The translations under genes and the position numbers were made by a program. DNA of 64,000 nucleotides from assembly GCA_036274895.1 (NCBI GenBank), contig DASUEU010000018.1:1-64000 (forward strand), in the 5' to 3' direction. This document shows, one piece after another, positions 8,608-17,727 of the stretch (position 1 is the stretch's first letter; every line of letters begins with the position of its first letter). This DNA is from CALMKX01 sp036274895 (lineage in GTDB: Bacteria; Acidobacteriota; Thermoanaerobaculia; Multivoradales; SZUA-115). The notes under the pieces were generated by a model. It ran no database searches. It was not told the origin of the DNA and was given only the letters and a program-made list of their open reading frames with translations.

Positions 8608-11166
8608 TCAGTCCTCGAAGGCCCGGACGGCCGCTCCGAGAGCACTCTTTACAACCTCTGCGACAGGACCGGTTCGGTTGATCAACCTCCCAGAAGTGGA
8701 GCGCTGGAAGTCCTCGGAGAGGTAGAGGTGCAACGGGATCCAGGGCTCGAAGTCGGCTGGGAAGTAGCGGTCGAACACAAATGGCACACCCGGTCGCGGC
8801 CAGCCAGCGAAGTAGTCCAGGAGCTGGCGCTCGAGCCTCGCCGGCAGGTCGTACAGCCGCAGTACCTCTGCATCCAATTCCAGCAGCAGCTCACGGCTAC
8901 GCGATGGCTGCGGCGGAAGATCGAGCCTGAAAGTCCCTTCTGCGGATAAGCGCTCCAAGTAGCCCTTGGATGCCTGGGCAATTCGATCTGCATCGACTTG
9001 CGAAAACCTGGGCACGGGCAGTAAGTCTAGCGTTCTCTTGAGATTGTGGCGTTCAGTGGAGAACGAGGAACAATAAGCCTGCGCAAAGGGGCCGTTCAAG
9101 AGGGCCCAGAGCAGCAGCAGAGGGGTGCGAGGACCCAACGGGCGGACGGTCAAGAAGCTCGACGTGACGGGGTGACCCTCATTGTCCAGCATCGCCTTGA
9201 GGCGCCAGGGTCCCCGTGTCACTCGGGCATGGTTGACAATGATCTGCGGTAGACCGACATCCGCGCCCGCGCCGGGCCGCCGGATCACCTTTGGATCGAG
9301 GTTCAACCACACCAGCTGTGGTAACTGGTCAATTCGGACTTCGCGCGTCAGCCTGGAGAATCCGGGCGTTGCCCCGTCGAACGGCTCCTCTGCGCAAACG
9401 ATGGCTCCTGACGGTAGGTCACTCTTGAACTCCAGACCCTTTCCGACGAGCGCTACCGTTTCGATCGTTGGAAGTGCCTTGCAGTACTCCCAGACCTCTT
9501 CCAGCTCGGGTACCAACAGGCTCTTGCCTGGATCTATCGAGAAGCGATGCTTGTCCAGGAGACGCGTTGTCCCGGCAGAGTAATAGTTCCGGAACAACTC
9601 AAGCCCCTGCTCTTCTACTCGTGAGTAGCGCACGGCCACTTGCTGCGTGTGCTGCTTTGGCAATCGCCTGCCAAGGAGAACCGCAGATTCGGCGTCGGAA
9701 AACGAGAACAGCTTGTCGGGAAGCTGGGTGATCTCGGCGAGCTCGAAGTGCTCTATCAGCAAAGCCCGGATATCTTGGGCGCTGCTCGCATGGAGCAGCC
9801 GCCTGGGCACAATCAGCCCGAAGACTGCCCCTGGTCGCAGACAGTGAAGAGTGCGCCTCAATACTTCAGCAGCCTTGCTCCCGGTGGCCACCTCCACGCC
9901 ACGCCGGGCAAGTTCCTCGCGCTGGGCGGCTTGGAAGCTCTCGAATGGTGGGTTGGCCAGGAGGACAGCTGCTCTTCGAGCCTCCACCGCGACCCGGGGC
10001 TCAACAAAGACGTTGCCACTCTGAAGATCCCAGCCGTCCGGGTTGGGTATGTCGGCGATCGTAAGGGACAAGCGAGCCAGCTCCACTGCGAAGGGATCGA
10101 TGTCGAGGCCGTGCAAGTGCCCGCGGAGGTACGCTTTGCGAGCTTGCCGGCTCATTGACTGCGGAAGCAAGTCGCGGAGGACTCGCATGGCCGCGATGAG
10201 GAAGGATCCCTGTCCGCAAGTGGGCTCGAACACGTGGCGCTGTTCGACGGGGATTTCCTCGATCCAAGCTGCGAGGCGCCAAACCACGTAGCGCGCGAGG
10301 AACGCAGGTGTGCTGTGGATGCCAAGTTCTGCCCGCATCTCCTTGGAGACCAGGCTGGTTTCGTAAACCGATGCCAGGGCTTCAGGTGTTGCGTGAGCCA
10401 GCGGTGCGAATCTCCGGAAGACCTCTGCCGCGACCTCCAGGGCTCTCCGCTGTGATGACGACTTCAACTTGGGGCCATGGGCTGCCTCGCCATAGTGCCC
10501 GCCTACCCTCCCGAGGACTCCGTCCACGTCCGCAAGGTCGAGGTTCTCGAAGCCCGGCACCGCCTTGTCCGCAAGAGTCTTGGCGGCCAGCAGCCAGAAG
10601 ACCGACTGCATCAGCCATGGCGAGAGCTCACCAGTGAGCTTCGTTCCCAGTTGGTCACGTGCTGCCACGATCGCCCGCTCGACGAGCTCACCGAGCTTCC
10701 TGCCCATCTCCGCTTCGACGAGAGGCATCAAGCCGACGTCGACGAAGTCGAGTTGATAACCGGATTCGAAACGTCCCCTGGTCTTGGCCCGGTAGACGGA
10801 TTCCGGCGCCAGCCTCGCGCGCTGAACCTCGAAGAACCGTTGCAGGTCACGAAGGGCGATGGTTTCGAGATACCTCGGCGCCTCAGCGCCCTGCACCCAC
10901 CATTGGCAAGCTTCTCGGTAGGTCGTGAACACTACCGGGGCGCCCAGGCTCCGATATCGAGGCACCACGGTGCTGGGCTCATCCTGCGCCGCGATCACGG
11001 CGATGCAGGCGGAGCCGGCATCAGCCGGCTCATGGGCGAACGCTGCGAGAGGTACTTCGAGGGCGTGGTCGTCCACCCCCAGGGGAAAGTCGGCGAGCAG
11101 CAGAGGACGGCGGTAACCGCAGCTCTCGAGGAGCGGCCGGAACTGCGCGGCGACGGCACTCTGCAC
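8608..11166 (-). CDS. N6-adenine DNA methyltransferase (type II/TaqI-like)
   Basis: This 852-residue protein transfers methyl from S-adenosylmethionine to adenine in DNA. The AdoMet motif I is FEPTCGQGSF (313-322), preceded by HSTPAFLARYVV, the usual N6_Mtase lead-in. The catalytic motif IV is NPPF (405-408). A ~310-residue N-terminal region of unknown role could include a degenerate nuclease or helical domain. The region after ~560 resembles a target-recognition domain (LNLDPKVIRRPG, then NHARVTRGPWRLKAMLDNEG, then LLLLWALLNGPFAQAY). It starts with GTG. It is followed by the PIN nuclease gene with a 4-bp gap. Base composition is lower in GC than that of the flanking genes, suggesting horizontal transfer. 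Whether it is a restriction-modification or orphan enzyme is open. Confidence 0.88.
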   Translation of the reverse strand: MQSAVAAQFRPLLESCGYRRPLLLADFPLGVDDHALEVPLAAFAHEPADAGSACIAVIAAQDEPSTVVPRYRSLGAPVVFTTYREACQWWVQGAEAPRYLETIALRDLQRFFEVQRARLAPESVYRAKTRGRFESGYQLDFVDVGLMPLVEAEMGRKLGELVERAIVAARDQLGTKLTGELSPWLMQSVFWLLAAKTLADKAVPGFENLDLADVDGVLGRVGGHYGEAAHGPKLKSSSQRRALEVAAEVFRRFAPLAHATPEALASVYETSLVSKEMRAELGIHSTPAFLARYVVWRLAAWIEEIPVEQRHVFEPTCGQGSFLIAAMRVLRDLLPQSMSRQARKAYLRGHLHGLDIDPFAVELARLSLTIADIPNPDGWDLQSGNVFVEPRVAVEARRAAVLLANPPFESFQAAQREELARRGVEVATGSKAAEVLRRTLHCLRPGAVFGLIVPRRLLHASSAQDIRALLIEHFELAEITQLPDKLFSFSDAESAVLLGRRLPKQHTQQVAVRYSRVEEQGLELFRNYYSAGTTRLLDKHRFSIDPGKSLLVPELEEVWEYCKALPTIETVALVGKGLEFKSDLPSGAIVCAEEPFDGATPGFSRLTREVRIDQLPQLVWLNLDPKVIRRPGAGADVGLPQIIVNHARVTRGPWRLKAMLDNEGHPVTSSFLTVRPLGPRTPLLLLWALLNGPFAQAYCSSFSTERHNLKRTLDLLPVPRFSQVDADRIAQASKGYLERLSAEGTFRLDLPPQPSRSRELLLELDAEVLRLYDLPARLERQLLDYFAGWPRPGVPFVFDRYFPADFEPWIPLHLYLSEDFQRSTSGRLINRTGPVAEVVKSALGAAVRAFED

Positions 11167-11314
11167 GGTGAAGGAGTCCCTCCGATCGAGGTGACAGGAG
11201 CACTCGCGGCGGGCGCCCCTGGTTTTCTACCTCGGGTGCGGGTGTCTCTTCCGCCCCAGTTTCGACGATCCTAGACTCCCGGCTCGTCTCGGTCAAATCC
11301 GGCCAGGGCCGGCC

Positions 11315-11770
11315 TCAGTCCCGATAGAAGTCGATCTTCACCTTGAGCTTCTTGGCCCTCTCGAGGCCGTACTTCAGGGTCGAGAGGGTGACGGTGGTGT
11401 CGTCTTGGTGGGACTCACTGTCGAGGCTCTCGGTGTCGTTGTAGCCGTCGATCGCCTGGCCGTTGGCGTCCACCCACTCGATCTCGAGGGCGGCCTCCCA
11501 GTCCTTCGAGGCGTCGTTCGAGAACTCGAGGACGATCTGCACGTCGGTCAGGTATTCGCTGTTGCTCGGGCGCAGGAGCTTCGACTTGGTGATGCCGCCC
11601 TGCTTGGCGATCATGAGGCGGTGGAGGGTCACCGGGCCGTCGGTGGCGTTGAGCTCGATCCACTGGTCGAGGGCGAAGTTGACGGTCTTGTCGACGGTGC
11701 CGGCGTGGAGGGGCAGGGCCAGGGCAGCCAGGGCGGCAGCGACGGCGAGCGAGCGGAGCAAACGGGTCAT
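11315..11770 (-). CDS. Small secreted protein of unknown function
   Basis: The 151-residue product has a clear signal peptide (residues 1-23, cleavage after LPLHA). The mature part is mostly beta-like and acidic, with an aspartate- and serine-rich segment (DGYNDTESLDSESHQDDTT). The start ATG follows GGAGGAAT. It lies downstream of parE on the same strand, about 110 bp away with a hairpin in between. No known family was recognised. Confidence 0.75.
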   Translation of the reverse strand: MTRLLRSLAVAAALAALALPLHAGTVDKTVNFALDQWIELNATDGPVTLHRLMIAKQGGITKSKLLRPSNSEYLTDVQIVLEFSNDASKDWEAALEIEWVDANGQAIDGYNDTESLDSESHQDDTTVTLSTLKYGLERAKKLKVKIDFYRD

Positions 11771-11856
11771 GGTCGATTCCTCCGAGAGATTGGGGTACCG
11801 CGAATTCTAGCCGAGGGACCGCCGGGCAAGTCACCCGCCAGCCATGTGGACGGAGG

Positions 11857-11875
11857 GAGGGCCGAAGCCGGCCTC
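11857..11875 (-). terminator. Hairpin just after parE
   Basis: A compact stem (GAGGGCCG/CGGCCTC with one bulge) and a 4-nt loop begin 6 bp beyond the parE stop. It lacks a U-tract, so it may stabilise the mRNA end instead of terminating. Confidence 0.4.
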
Positions 11876-11880
11876 TCCCC

Positions 11881-13776
11881 TCACACCTCCGCCAAATTCC
11901 CCTTCTCGGACAGCCAGGCCTTGCGGTCGGTGGCGCGGGCCTTGCCGAGGAGCATGTCGAGGAGGGCGTCGGGAGGGGCCTCGGCGTCGAGCACCAGCTG
12001 GACCAGGCGACGGGTCTCGGGGGCCATGGTGGTCTCCCGCAGCTGGATCGGGTTCATCTCGCCCAGGCCCTTGAAGCGCTGGACGTTGACCTTGCCGCGC
12101 TGGCCCTCGGCCTCGATGCGGGCCAGGATCCCCCGCTTCTCCTCCTCGTCGAGGGCGTAGTAGACCTGCTTGCCGACGTCGATACGGTAGAGGGGAGGCA
12201 TCGCCACGTGCACCCTCCCCTGCGCCACCAGGGGCCGGAAGTGCTTCAAGAACAGGGCGGTGAGCAACGAGGCGATGTGTGAGCCGTCGGAGTCCGCATC
12301 GGCCAGGATGCAGACCTTGCCGTAGCGCAGGCCGGTGAGGTCGGGAGAGCCGGGATCGACCCCCAGGGCGACGGCGATGTCGTGGACCTCCTGGGAGCCC
12401 AGCACCTCGGCCGCCGAGACCTCCCAGGTGTTCAGGATCTTGCCCCGCAGCGGCAGGATGGCCTGGAACTCCTTGCTCCGCGCCTGCTTGGCCGAGCCGC
12501 CGGCCGAGTCCCCCTCGACCAGGAAGAGCTCGGTCTCGTCGAAGTTCTGGCTGGTGCAGTCGGCGAGCTTGCCGGGCAGGGCCGGGCCGGCCGTGACCTT
12601 CTTGCGCTGCACCTGCTTGGCGGCCTTCTGGCGGGCGAGAGCGCTGTCGATCGCCAGGTGGGCGATCTTCTCGGCGTCGGCCACGTGCTCGTTGGCCCAC
12701 AGGCTGAAGGAGTCCTTGGCCACCCCGGCGACGAAGGCCGAAGCCTCGCGCGAGGCCAGCCTCTCCTTGGTCTGGCCGGTGAAGAGCGGGTCCTTCATGC
12801 GCATGGACAGCACGTAGGTGCAGCGGGCCCAGACGTCCTCCGGGGCTAGCTTCACCCCCCGGGGCAGCAGACCGCGGAACTCGCACAGCTCCCGGATGGC
12901 CTCGGTCAGGCCGGTGCGGAAGCCGTTGACGTGGGTGCCGCCTTGGACCGTGGGGATGAGGTTGACGTAGCTCTCGGTCACCAGCTCGGCGTCGTCGAGG
13001 ATCCACGCCACCGCCCAATCCACCTCCTCGTCGGCGCCCTTGAAGTGGGCGACGAAGGGCTTCTCCGGCGCCAAGGCCACCTCCTCGAGCTCGTCCAGCA
13101 GGTAATCGGTCAGCCCCTCCTCGTAGTACCACTCCTCGCTCTCGTCCGGGCTGGCTTCGTCGGTGAAGCGGACGTGGAGGCCGGGGCAGAGCACCGCCTT
13201 GGCCTTCAAGGCCCGCTTGAGGCGCGAGACGCTGAACTTGGGGGTGTCGAAGTAGCGCTCGTCCGGCCAGAAGCGCACCGTCGAGCCGGTGTTCCTCTGC
13301 CCGACCTCGGCGATCACCTTGAGGTCGCCGACCTTCTCCCCGCCGGCAAAGCTCATGTAATGCTCTTTGCCGCCCCGCCGCACCCAGACCTCGAGCTTCG
13401 AGGACAGGGCGTTGACCACCGAGACCCCGACACCGTGGAGGCCGCCCGAGAAGCGGTAGCTCTTGTCCGAGAACTTGGCACCGGCATGGAGACGGGTGAG
13501 GATGACCTCGACGCCCGAGACCCCCTCGTCCTTGTGGCGGTCCACGGGCATGCCGCGGCCGTTGTCCTGCACGGCGAGGGAGCCGTCGGCGTGGAGGGTG
13601 ACGTCGATCTTGTCGCAGTGGCCGGCGATGGCCTCGTCGACCGCGTTGTCGATGACCTCCTGGGCGAGGTGGTTGGGCCGCTCGGTAGTGGTGTACATCC
13701 CCGGCCGGCGGCGCACCGGCTCGAGGCCGGTTAGCACTTCGATGGCGGACGCGTCATAGGTGGGAGTCGGCGGCAT
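11881..13776 (-). CDS. parE: DNA topoisomerase IV subunit B (ParE)
   Basis: This 631-residue GHKL ATPase subunit of topoisomerase IV is almost exactly the length of E. coli ParE. It has ATP-site motifs DNAVDEAIAGHCD, DNGRGMPVD and GGLHGVGVSVVNALS. The TOPRIM motif LFLVEGDSAGGSAKQARS is followed by QAILPLRGKILNTWEVSAAE. The KQAR and KILNTWEV wording is typical of ParE, whereas GyrB reads KQGR and ILNVEKA. The ATG at 13776 was chosen; the upstream reading frame extension lacks family similarity. A parC partner is not in this window. Confidence 0.93.
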   Translation of the reverse strand: MPPTPTYDASAIEVLTGLEPVRRRPGMYTTTERPNHLAQEVIDNAVDEAIAGHCDKIDVTLHADGSLAVQDNGRGMPVDRHKDEGVSGVEVILTRLHAGAKFSDKSYRFSGGLHGVGVSVVNALSSKLEVWVRRGGKEHYMSFAGGEKVGDLKVIAEVGQRNTGSTVRFWPDERYFDTPKFSVSRLKRALKAKAVLCPGLHVRFTDEASPDESEEWYYEEGLTDYLLDELEEVALAPEKPFVAHFKGADEEVDWAVAWILDDAELVTESYVNLIPTVQGGTHVNGFRTGLTEAIRELCEFRGLLPRGVKLAPEDVWARCTYVLSMRMKDPLFTGQTKERLASREASAFVAGVAKDSFSLWANEHVADAEKIAHLAIDSALARQKAAKQVQRKKVTAGPALPGKLADCTSQNFDETELFLVEGDSAGGSAKQARSKEFQAILPLRGKILNTWEVSAAEVLGSQEVHDIAVALGVDPGSPDLTGLRYGKVCILADADSDGSHIASLLTALFLKHFRPLVAQGRVHVAMPPLYRIDVGKQVYYALDEEEKRGILARIEAEGQRGKVNVQRFKGLGEMNPIQLRETTMAPETRRLVQLVLDAEAPPDALLDMLLGKARATDRKAWLSEKGNLAEV

Positions 13777-13874
13777 TCTGGTCACCCGAAGCTCGGAAGG
13801 GCGCCATCTTAACTTGGGGAGGACGGCGCCCGGGCTCGGATACAATCCTTCGACGTCCCCACCGAGATCATGAG

Positions 13875-14408
13875 ATGAGCTACCGAGTCCGTGCCGTAGC
13901 GTTTCCGCTCGCCCTGCTGGCCGGGGCTTGTGGCAGCCCGCCTCCCACCTCCCCGCCACCACCCCCGGTCGTCGCCTGCCAGCTCCTGCTCTCCGAGGAC
14001 GTGGAGCAGGCTACGGGGCAGCGGCTCTACTCCATGAGCAGCCTGGCCGAAGACGAGCTCGGCAAGGACCTCACCAAGTGCACCTACGGCACCCCGCCCG
14101 GGGACCTGGTGCGGGTGGTGGCCCTGGAGGTGCGCGCGTTTGGCTCCCTCGAGCAGGCTCGCGACGCCCAGCACTCCGCCCGGCGCGCGCTCAAGCGGAT
14201 GACTGCGGGGGACCTTGAGGACGTTGCCGGCCTGGCCGACGGCGCCCTCTGGGCCGGCGGCCAGGTGCGCCAGCTCCACGTCCTGGCCGGCCGGCGCCGG
14301 CTGCTGGTCACCGTCCAGGTGGGGGACGAGAAGTGGCTCAAGGAGCGGGCCATCACCCTGGCCGGCCGGATCCTCGAGCGGCTCGAGAAGGTCGATGCCG
14401 GCGCCTGA
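13875..14408 (+). CDS. Putative lipoprotein
   Basis: The 177-residue product has a lipobox LLAGAC (lipidated Cys about residue 19), then a Pro/Ser linker and a domain starting CQLLLSEDVEQATGQRL. This start resembles small lipoproteins of the DUF3558 type, where a cysteine precedes an LxxEDVxxATG motif; the assignment is tentative. Its start is divergent from parE with ~98 bp between. The DUF2059 gene follows after 29 bp on the same strand, probably in the same transcript. Confidence 0.7.
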   Translation: MSYRVRAVAFPLALLAGACGSPPPTSPPPPPVVACQLLLSEDVEQATGQRLYSMSSLAEDELGKDLTKCTYGTPPGDLVRVVALEVRAFGSLEQARDAQHSARRALKRMTAGDLEDVAGLADGALWAGGQVRQLHVLAGRRRLLVTVQVGDEKWLKERAITLAGRILERLEKVDAGA

Positions 14409-14437
14409 TCCCGCCTTCCTACGATAGATTTCCCCAG

Positions 14438-14980
14438 ATGAAGACGAAGTGGATCCCGACCCTGACGATTCTCCTCTCCCTCGCGGCCGGTGCTCTCCGT
14501 GCTCAGGAGCCGGCAGCTGCCCCGACCCCAACCGCTTCCTCCGAGAACGCGGCCCGAGCGCGTAGGCTGATCGAGCTCTCCGGCGTCGACCAGCTCGCTC
14601 CCCGGATCCGCGACTCGGTGATCGACGAGATGAAGTCCAAGCGCAAGGACGTTCCGGGCGAGCTGTTCGAGAAGTTCCGCGCCCAGGTCGACCCCAACGA
14701 GCTGACCGAGCGGCTGGTCATCGCCTACGCGAGCCTCTTCACGACCGAGGAGCTGGACGCCCTGATCGCCCTCTACGCCACTCCGGTGGGCCAGAGCATC
14801 GTCAAGAAGCAGGGCTCCGTCGCCCAGGAGACGATGGCGAACAGCGGTAACTGGGGTGGCCTCCTCGGCGAACGGTTGGTGGCCCTGGTCACGGCCTACA
14901 AGGAGCAGGAGGCCGCCGGCCAGCGCGTCAAGGCCGAGGCCGAGCGCAAGGACACGGCCCCACCGCCGCCCCACCGCTGA
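14438..14980 (+). CDS. DUF2059 family periplasmic protein
   Basis: A 180-residue exported protein starts at the ATG at 14438 and has a signal peptide ending ALRAQ. The helical DUF2059 pattern is clear: ARRLIELSGVDQL, then VPGELFEKFRAQVDPNELTE, then YASLFTTEELDALIALYATP, then VGQSIVKKQGSV. Family members are small periplasmic or secreted helical proteins with no firm biochemical role. The C-terminus is a charged, proline-ending tail. It ends 19 bp from a convergent membrane-protein gene. Confidence 0.85.
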   Translation: MKTKWIPTLTILLSLAAGALRAQEPAAAPTPTASSENAARARRLIELSGVDQLAPRIRDSVIDEMKSKRKDVPGELFEKFRAQVDPNELTERLVIAYASLFTTEELDALIALYATPVGQSIVKKQGSVAQETMANSGNWGGLLGERLVALVTAYKEQEAAGQRVKAEAERKDTAPPPPHR

Positions 14981-14999
14981 GGAGCCCGGGCGGTCGGCC

Positions 15000-15668
15000 T
15001 CAGGTCTTGATCCGCTTGGCCAGGACCTCGGCGGCGTAGATCACCAGCGAGCAGCCGATCGGGAAGAGCATCTCGTTGATGCCGCGGGTGACCACCGTGG
15101 CCGCCGCCACCGGAGGTGGTGAGGCGCGGTTGAGCACGATCACGATCAGAGTGCCGAAGGAGAGCCCCGCGAGGGCGCCCACTCCCAGGTAGCCCTTGAG
15201 CCCGAGGCCCTTCTTGGCCAGCTTGCCGAGCACGAAGCCGAGCACGCAGTACTCGAGGGCCTTCAAACCGGCGATCACCAACGGCGAGGCCGCGAGGGCC
15301 ACGGCGGAAAGGCCCAGGGCCTCGCTGACCCCCTTGTGCACCCCCTTCGCCGCGGTGAAGGCCAGCGGCGCCGAGATCAGGCCCAGGGCCCCCATCGCCG
15401 CCGGCTGGGCGCGACGGATCGCCGTCCCCAAGGCCACACCGACGCAGACCAGGAACGACCAGGAGATCTTCTGGGCCAGGTCCGCGACCAGCTGACCGAG
15501 GCTTTTCAACGGCGTGCCGGCGATCAAAGGCACGAAGAGCAGGAAGATCTCCAGCACCAGGGCGATCAGGATCGCGCCCCAGGCGACGGTGAGGACGGTG
15601 CGGAAGAGGTTCGGGCCTTCCTTCTCGGCTGGTGCGGGCGAAACGGCGGGGACCTCGGCGGTCGACAT
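15000..15668 (-). CDS. Integral membrane protein of unknown function
   Basis: The 222-residue protein has a short cytoplasmic N-terminus and about six hydrophobic segments, e.g. TVAWGAILIALVLEIFLLFV, FLVCVGVALGTAI and LVIAGLKALEYCVLGFVLG. No catalytic motif is obvious and the family was not recognised. The ATG start follows GGAGGAGCC. It faces the alpha-amylase gene divergently, with an AT-richer 179-bp gap that probably holds both promoters. Confidence 0.75.
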   Translation of the reverse strand: MSTAEVPAVSPAPAEKEGPNLFRTVLTVAWGAILIALVLEIFLLFVPLIAGTPLKSLGQLVADLAQKISWSFLVCVGVALGTAIRRAQPAAMGALGLISAPLAFTAAKGVHKGVSEALGLSAVALAASPLVIAGLKALEYCVLGFVLGKLAKKGLGLKGYLGVGALAGLSFGTLIVIVLNRASPPPVAAATVVTRGINEMLFPIGCSLVIYAAEVLAKRIKT

Positions 15669-15847
15669 CCAGGGCTCCTCCAGGAGTGGTTCGAGGCGCG
15701 CAGTATTTCACGAACGGCGCGAGGAGGGGATGGGATGCCAGAGCTCAGGCACAGCTTTTATCGAAGAATAATAAAATGTACTCTGCTACGATTCCGTCTA
15801 GGGCCGACACTCACCACAACACGCCAACGATCGGCCGAGGACAAGCC

Positions 15848-17716
15848 ATGACCAGCCGCCCTGCTCCGCCCCACCGTTGCGGTCCGCTCGTCACCCTGCT
15901 CACCCTCGCCTACCTCCTGGCACTCTCACCCGCTCGCGCCCAGTCCAACGGCGTGATGATGCAGACCTTCCACTGGTACCTCGACGGCAGCGAGCCCCTG
16001 TGGCAGACCCTGGAGCTCGAAGCCCAGCAACTGGCGGACGCCGGCTTCACCGCGCTGTGGCTTCCCCCCGCCTACAAGGGCACCAGCGGCAGCGACGTCG
16101 GCTACGGCGCCTACGACCTCTACGACTTGGGCGAGTTCAACCAGAAGGGCTCGGTCGCCACCAAGTATGGCACTCGCCAGGACTACCTCGATGCCATCGC
16201 CGCCGCCCACGCCGCCGGCCTCGCGGTCTACGCCGACGTGGTCTTCAACCACAAGGGCGGCGCCGACTCGACCGAATGGGTGGAGGCGGTGCGGGTCGAG
16301 AGCGGCAATCGCAACCAGGAGGTCGGCGGCAACGTCTGGATCGACGCCTGGACGAGGTTCGACTTCCCCGGCCGCGGCACCACCTACTCCCCCTTCAAGT
16401 GGCGCTGGTACCACTTCGACGGCGTCGATTGGGCACAAAACCTCCAGGAGACGGGCCGCATCTACAAGTTCCGGGGCCTCGGCAAGGCCTGGGACTGGGA
16501 GGTCGACGGCGAGAACGGCAACTACGACTACTTGATGTTCGCCGACCTCGACATGGATCACCCCGAGGTGCAAACCGAGCTCGAGAGCTGGGGCGTGTGG
16601 TACACCAACACCGCGAACCTCGACGGCTTCCGTCTGGACGCCCTCAAGCACATCCGCTTCACCTTCTGGAACGACTGGCTCGATCACGTGCGCAACACCA
16701 CCGGCAAACCCCTGTTCACGGTCGGCGAGCTGTGGAGCTACGACGTCGGCAAGCTGCACAACTTCTTGACCAAGACCGGCGGTCGCCTCTCCCTCTTCGA
16801 CGCTCCGCTGCACCTGAGCTTCTACCACGCGTCGGTGAGCGGCGGCGGCTTCGACCTGCGCACACTGATGAACGGTACGTTGATGAAAGATCAACCGGCC
16901 AAGGCCGTCACCCTGGTCGACAACCACGACACCCAGCCCCTCCAGGCCCTCGAGTCACCGGTCGCGGACTGGTTCAAGCCCCTCGCCTACGCCTTCATCC
17001 TGCTGCGCGAAGAAGGGTATCCGTGCGTCTTCCACGCTGATTACTACGGTGCGACCTACACCGACCGCGGGCGAGACGGCAACTACCACACCATCAACAT
17101 GGTCTCCCACCGGACGATCCTCGACCAGCTTCTCGAGGCGCGGCGGAACTTCGCGTGGGGCCCGCAGTACAGCTATCTCGATCACTGGGACGTGATCGGT
17201 TGGACCCGCCTCGGCAACGCGCAACATCCGCGGGCGATGGCGGTGATCCTCTCCGACGGCGCCGGCGGCAAGAAGTGGATGGAGGTCGGCAAGGCGAACG
17301 CCACCTTCTCCGACCTGACCGGCAACCGCGGCGAGCGAGTCATCACCAACGAATGGGGCTGGGGCGAGTTCGCGGTCAACGCCGGCTCGGTCTCGGTATG
17401 GGTGCAGGATCCGGTGGCCGCCAACCAGGTCTCGGTGTACTTCAACTGCGCCAACGGCACCACCGTCACCGGCCAGGACGTCTACGTGGTCGGCAGCATC
17501 CCCGAGCTCGGCTCCTGGAACCCGGCCCAGGCGATCAAGCTCTCGCCGGTCAACTACCCGTCCTGGAGCGCCATCGTCGACGGCCTGCCGGCCTCGACCT
17601 GGGTCGAGTGGAAGTGCCTCAAGAAGCAGGGCGGCTCGGTGATGTGGCAGGGCGGGGCGAACAACTACTTCAGCACCCCGGCCGCAGGCGCCCTCGCGGC
17701 CAACGGCTCATTCTGA
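15848..17716 (+). CDS. Secreted alpha-amylase (GH13) with C-terminal starch-binding domain
   Basis: This 622-residue enzyme hydrolyses internal alpha-1,4 links of starch outside the cytoplasm. A signal peptide ends at SPARAQ (about residue 32). The GH13 barrel contains DVVFNHKGGAD (region I), GFRLDALKH with nucleophile D264 (region II), FTVGELWS with acid/base E294 (region III) and LVDNHDTQPL with D361 (region IV). The length and wording match the Bacillus/E. coli AmyS type (GH13_5). From about 520, VSVYFNC, then VVGSIPELGSWNPAQAIKLS, identifies a CBM20 starch-binding module. The ATG at 15848 was chosen so the signal peptide is N-terminal. The upstream gap is AT-rich (an AATAATAAAAT stretch near 15767), a possible promoter. 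Confidence 0.93.
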   Translation: MTSRPAPPHRCGPLVTLLTLAYLLALSPARAQSNGVMMQTFHWYLDGSEPLWQTLELEAQQLADAGFTALWLPPAYKGTSGSDVGYGAYDLYDLGEFNQKGSVATKYGTRQDYLDAIAAAHAAGLAVYADVVFNHKGGADSTEWVEAVRVESGNRNQEVGGNVWIDAWTRFDFPGRGTTYSPFKWRWYHFDGVDWAQNLQETGRIYKFRGLGKAWDWEVDGENGNYDYLMFADLDMDHPEVQTELESWGVWYTNTANLDGFRLDALKHIRFTFWNDWLDHVRNTTGKPLFTVGELWSYDVGKLHNFLTKTGGRLSLFDAPLHLSFYHASVSGGGFDLRTLMNGTLMKDQPAKAVTLVDNHDTQPLQALESPVADWFKPLAYAFILLREEGYPCVFHADYYGATYTDRGRDGNYHTINMVSHRTILDQLLEARRNFAWGPQYSYLDHWDVIGWTRLGNAQHPRAMAVILSDGAGGKKWMEVGKANATFSDLTGNRGERVITNEWGWGEFAVNAGSVSVWVQDPVAANQVSVYFNCANGTTVTGQDVYVVGSIPELGSWNPAQAIKLSPVNYPSWSAIVDGLPASTWVEWKCLKKQGGSVMWQGGANNYFSTPAAGALAANGSF

Positions 17717-17727
17717 AGGGTGCCCCC

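Noticed and set aside
11881..13776. Gyrase subunit B assignment
   Set aside because: TOPRIM and following text (KQAR, KILNTWEV) and the 631-residue length fit ParE better than GyrB.
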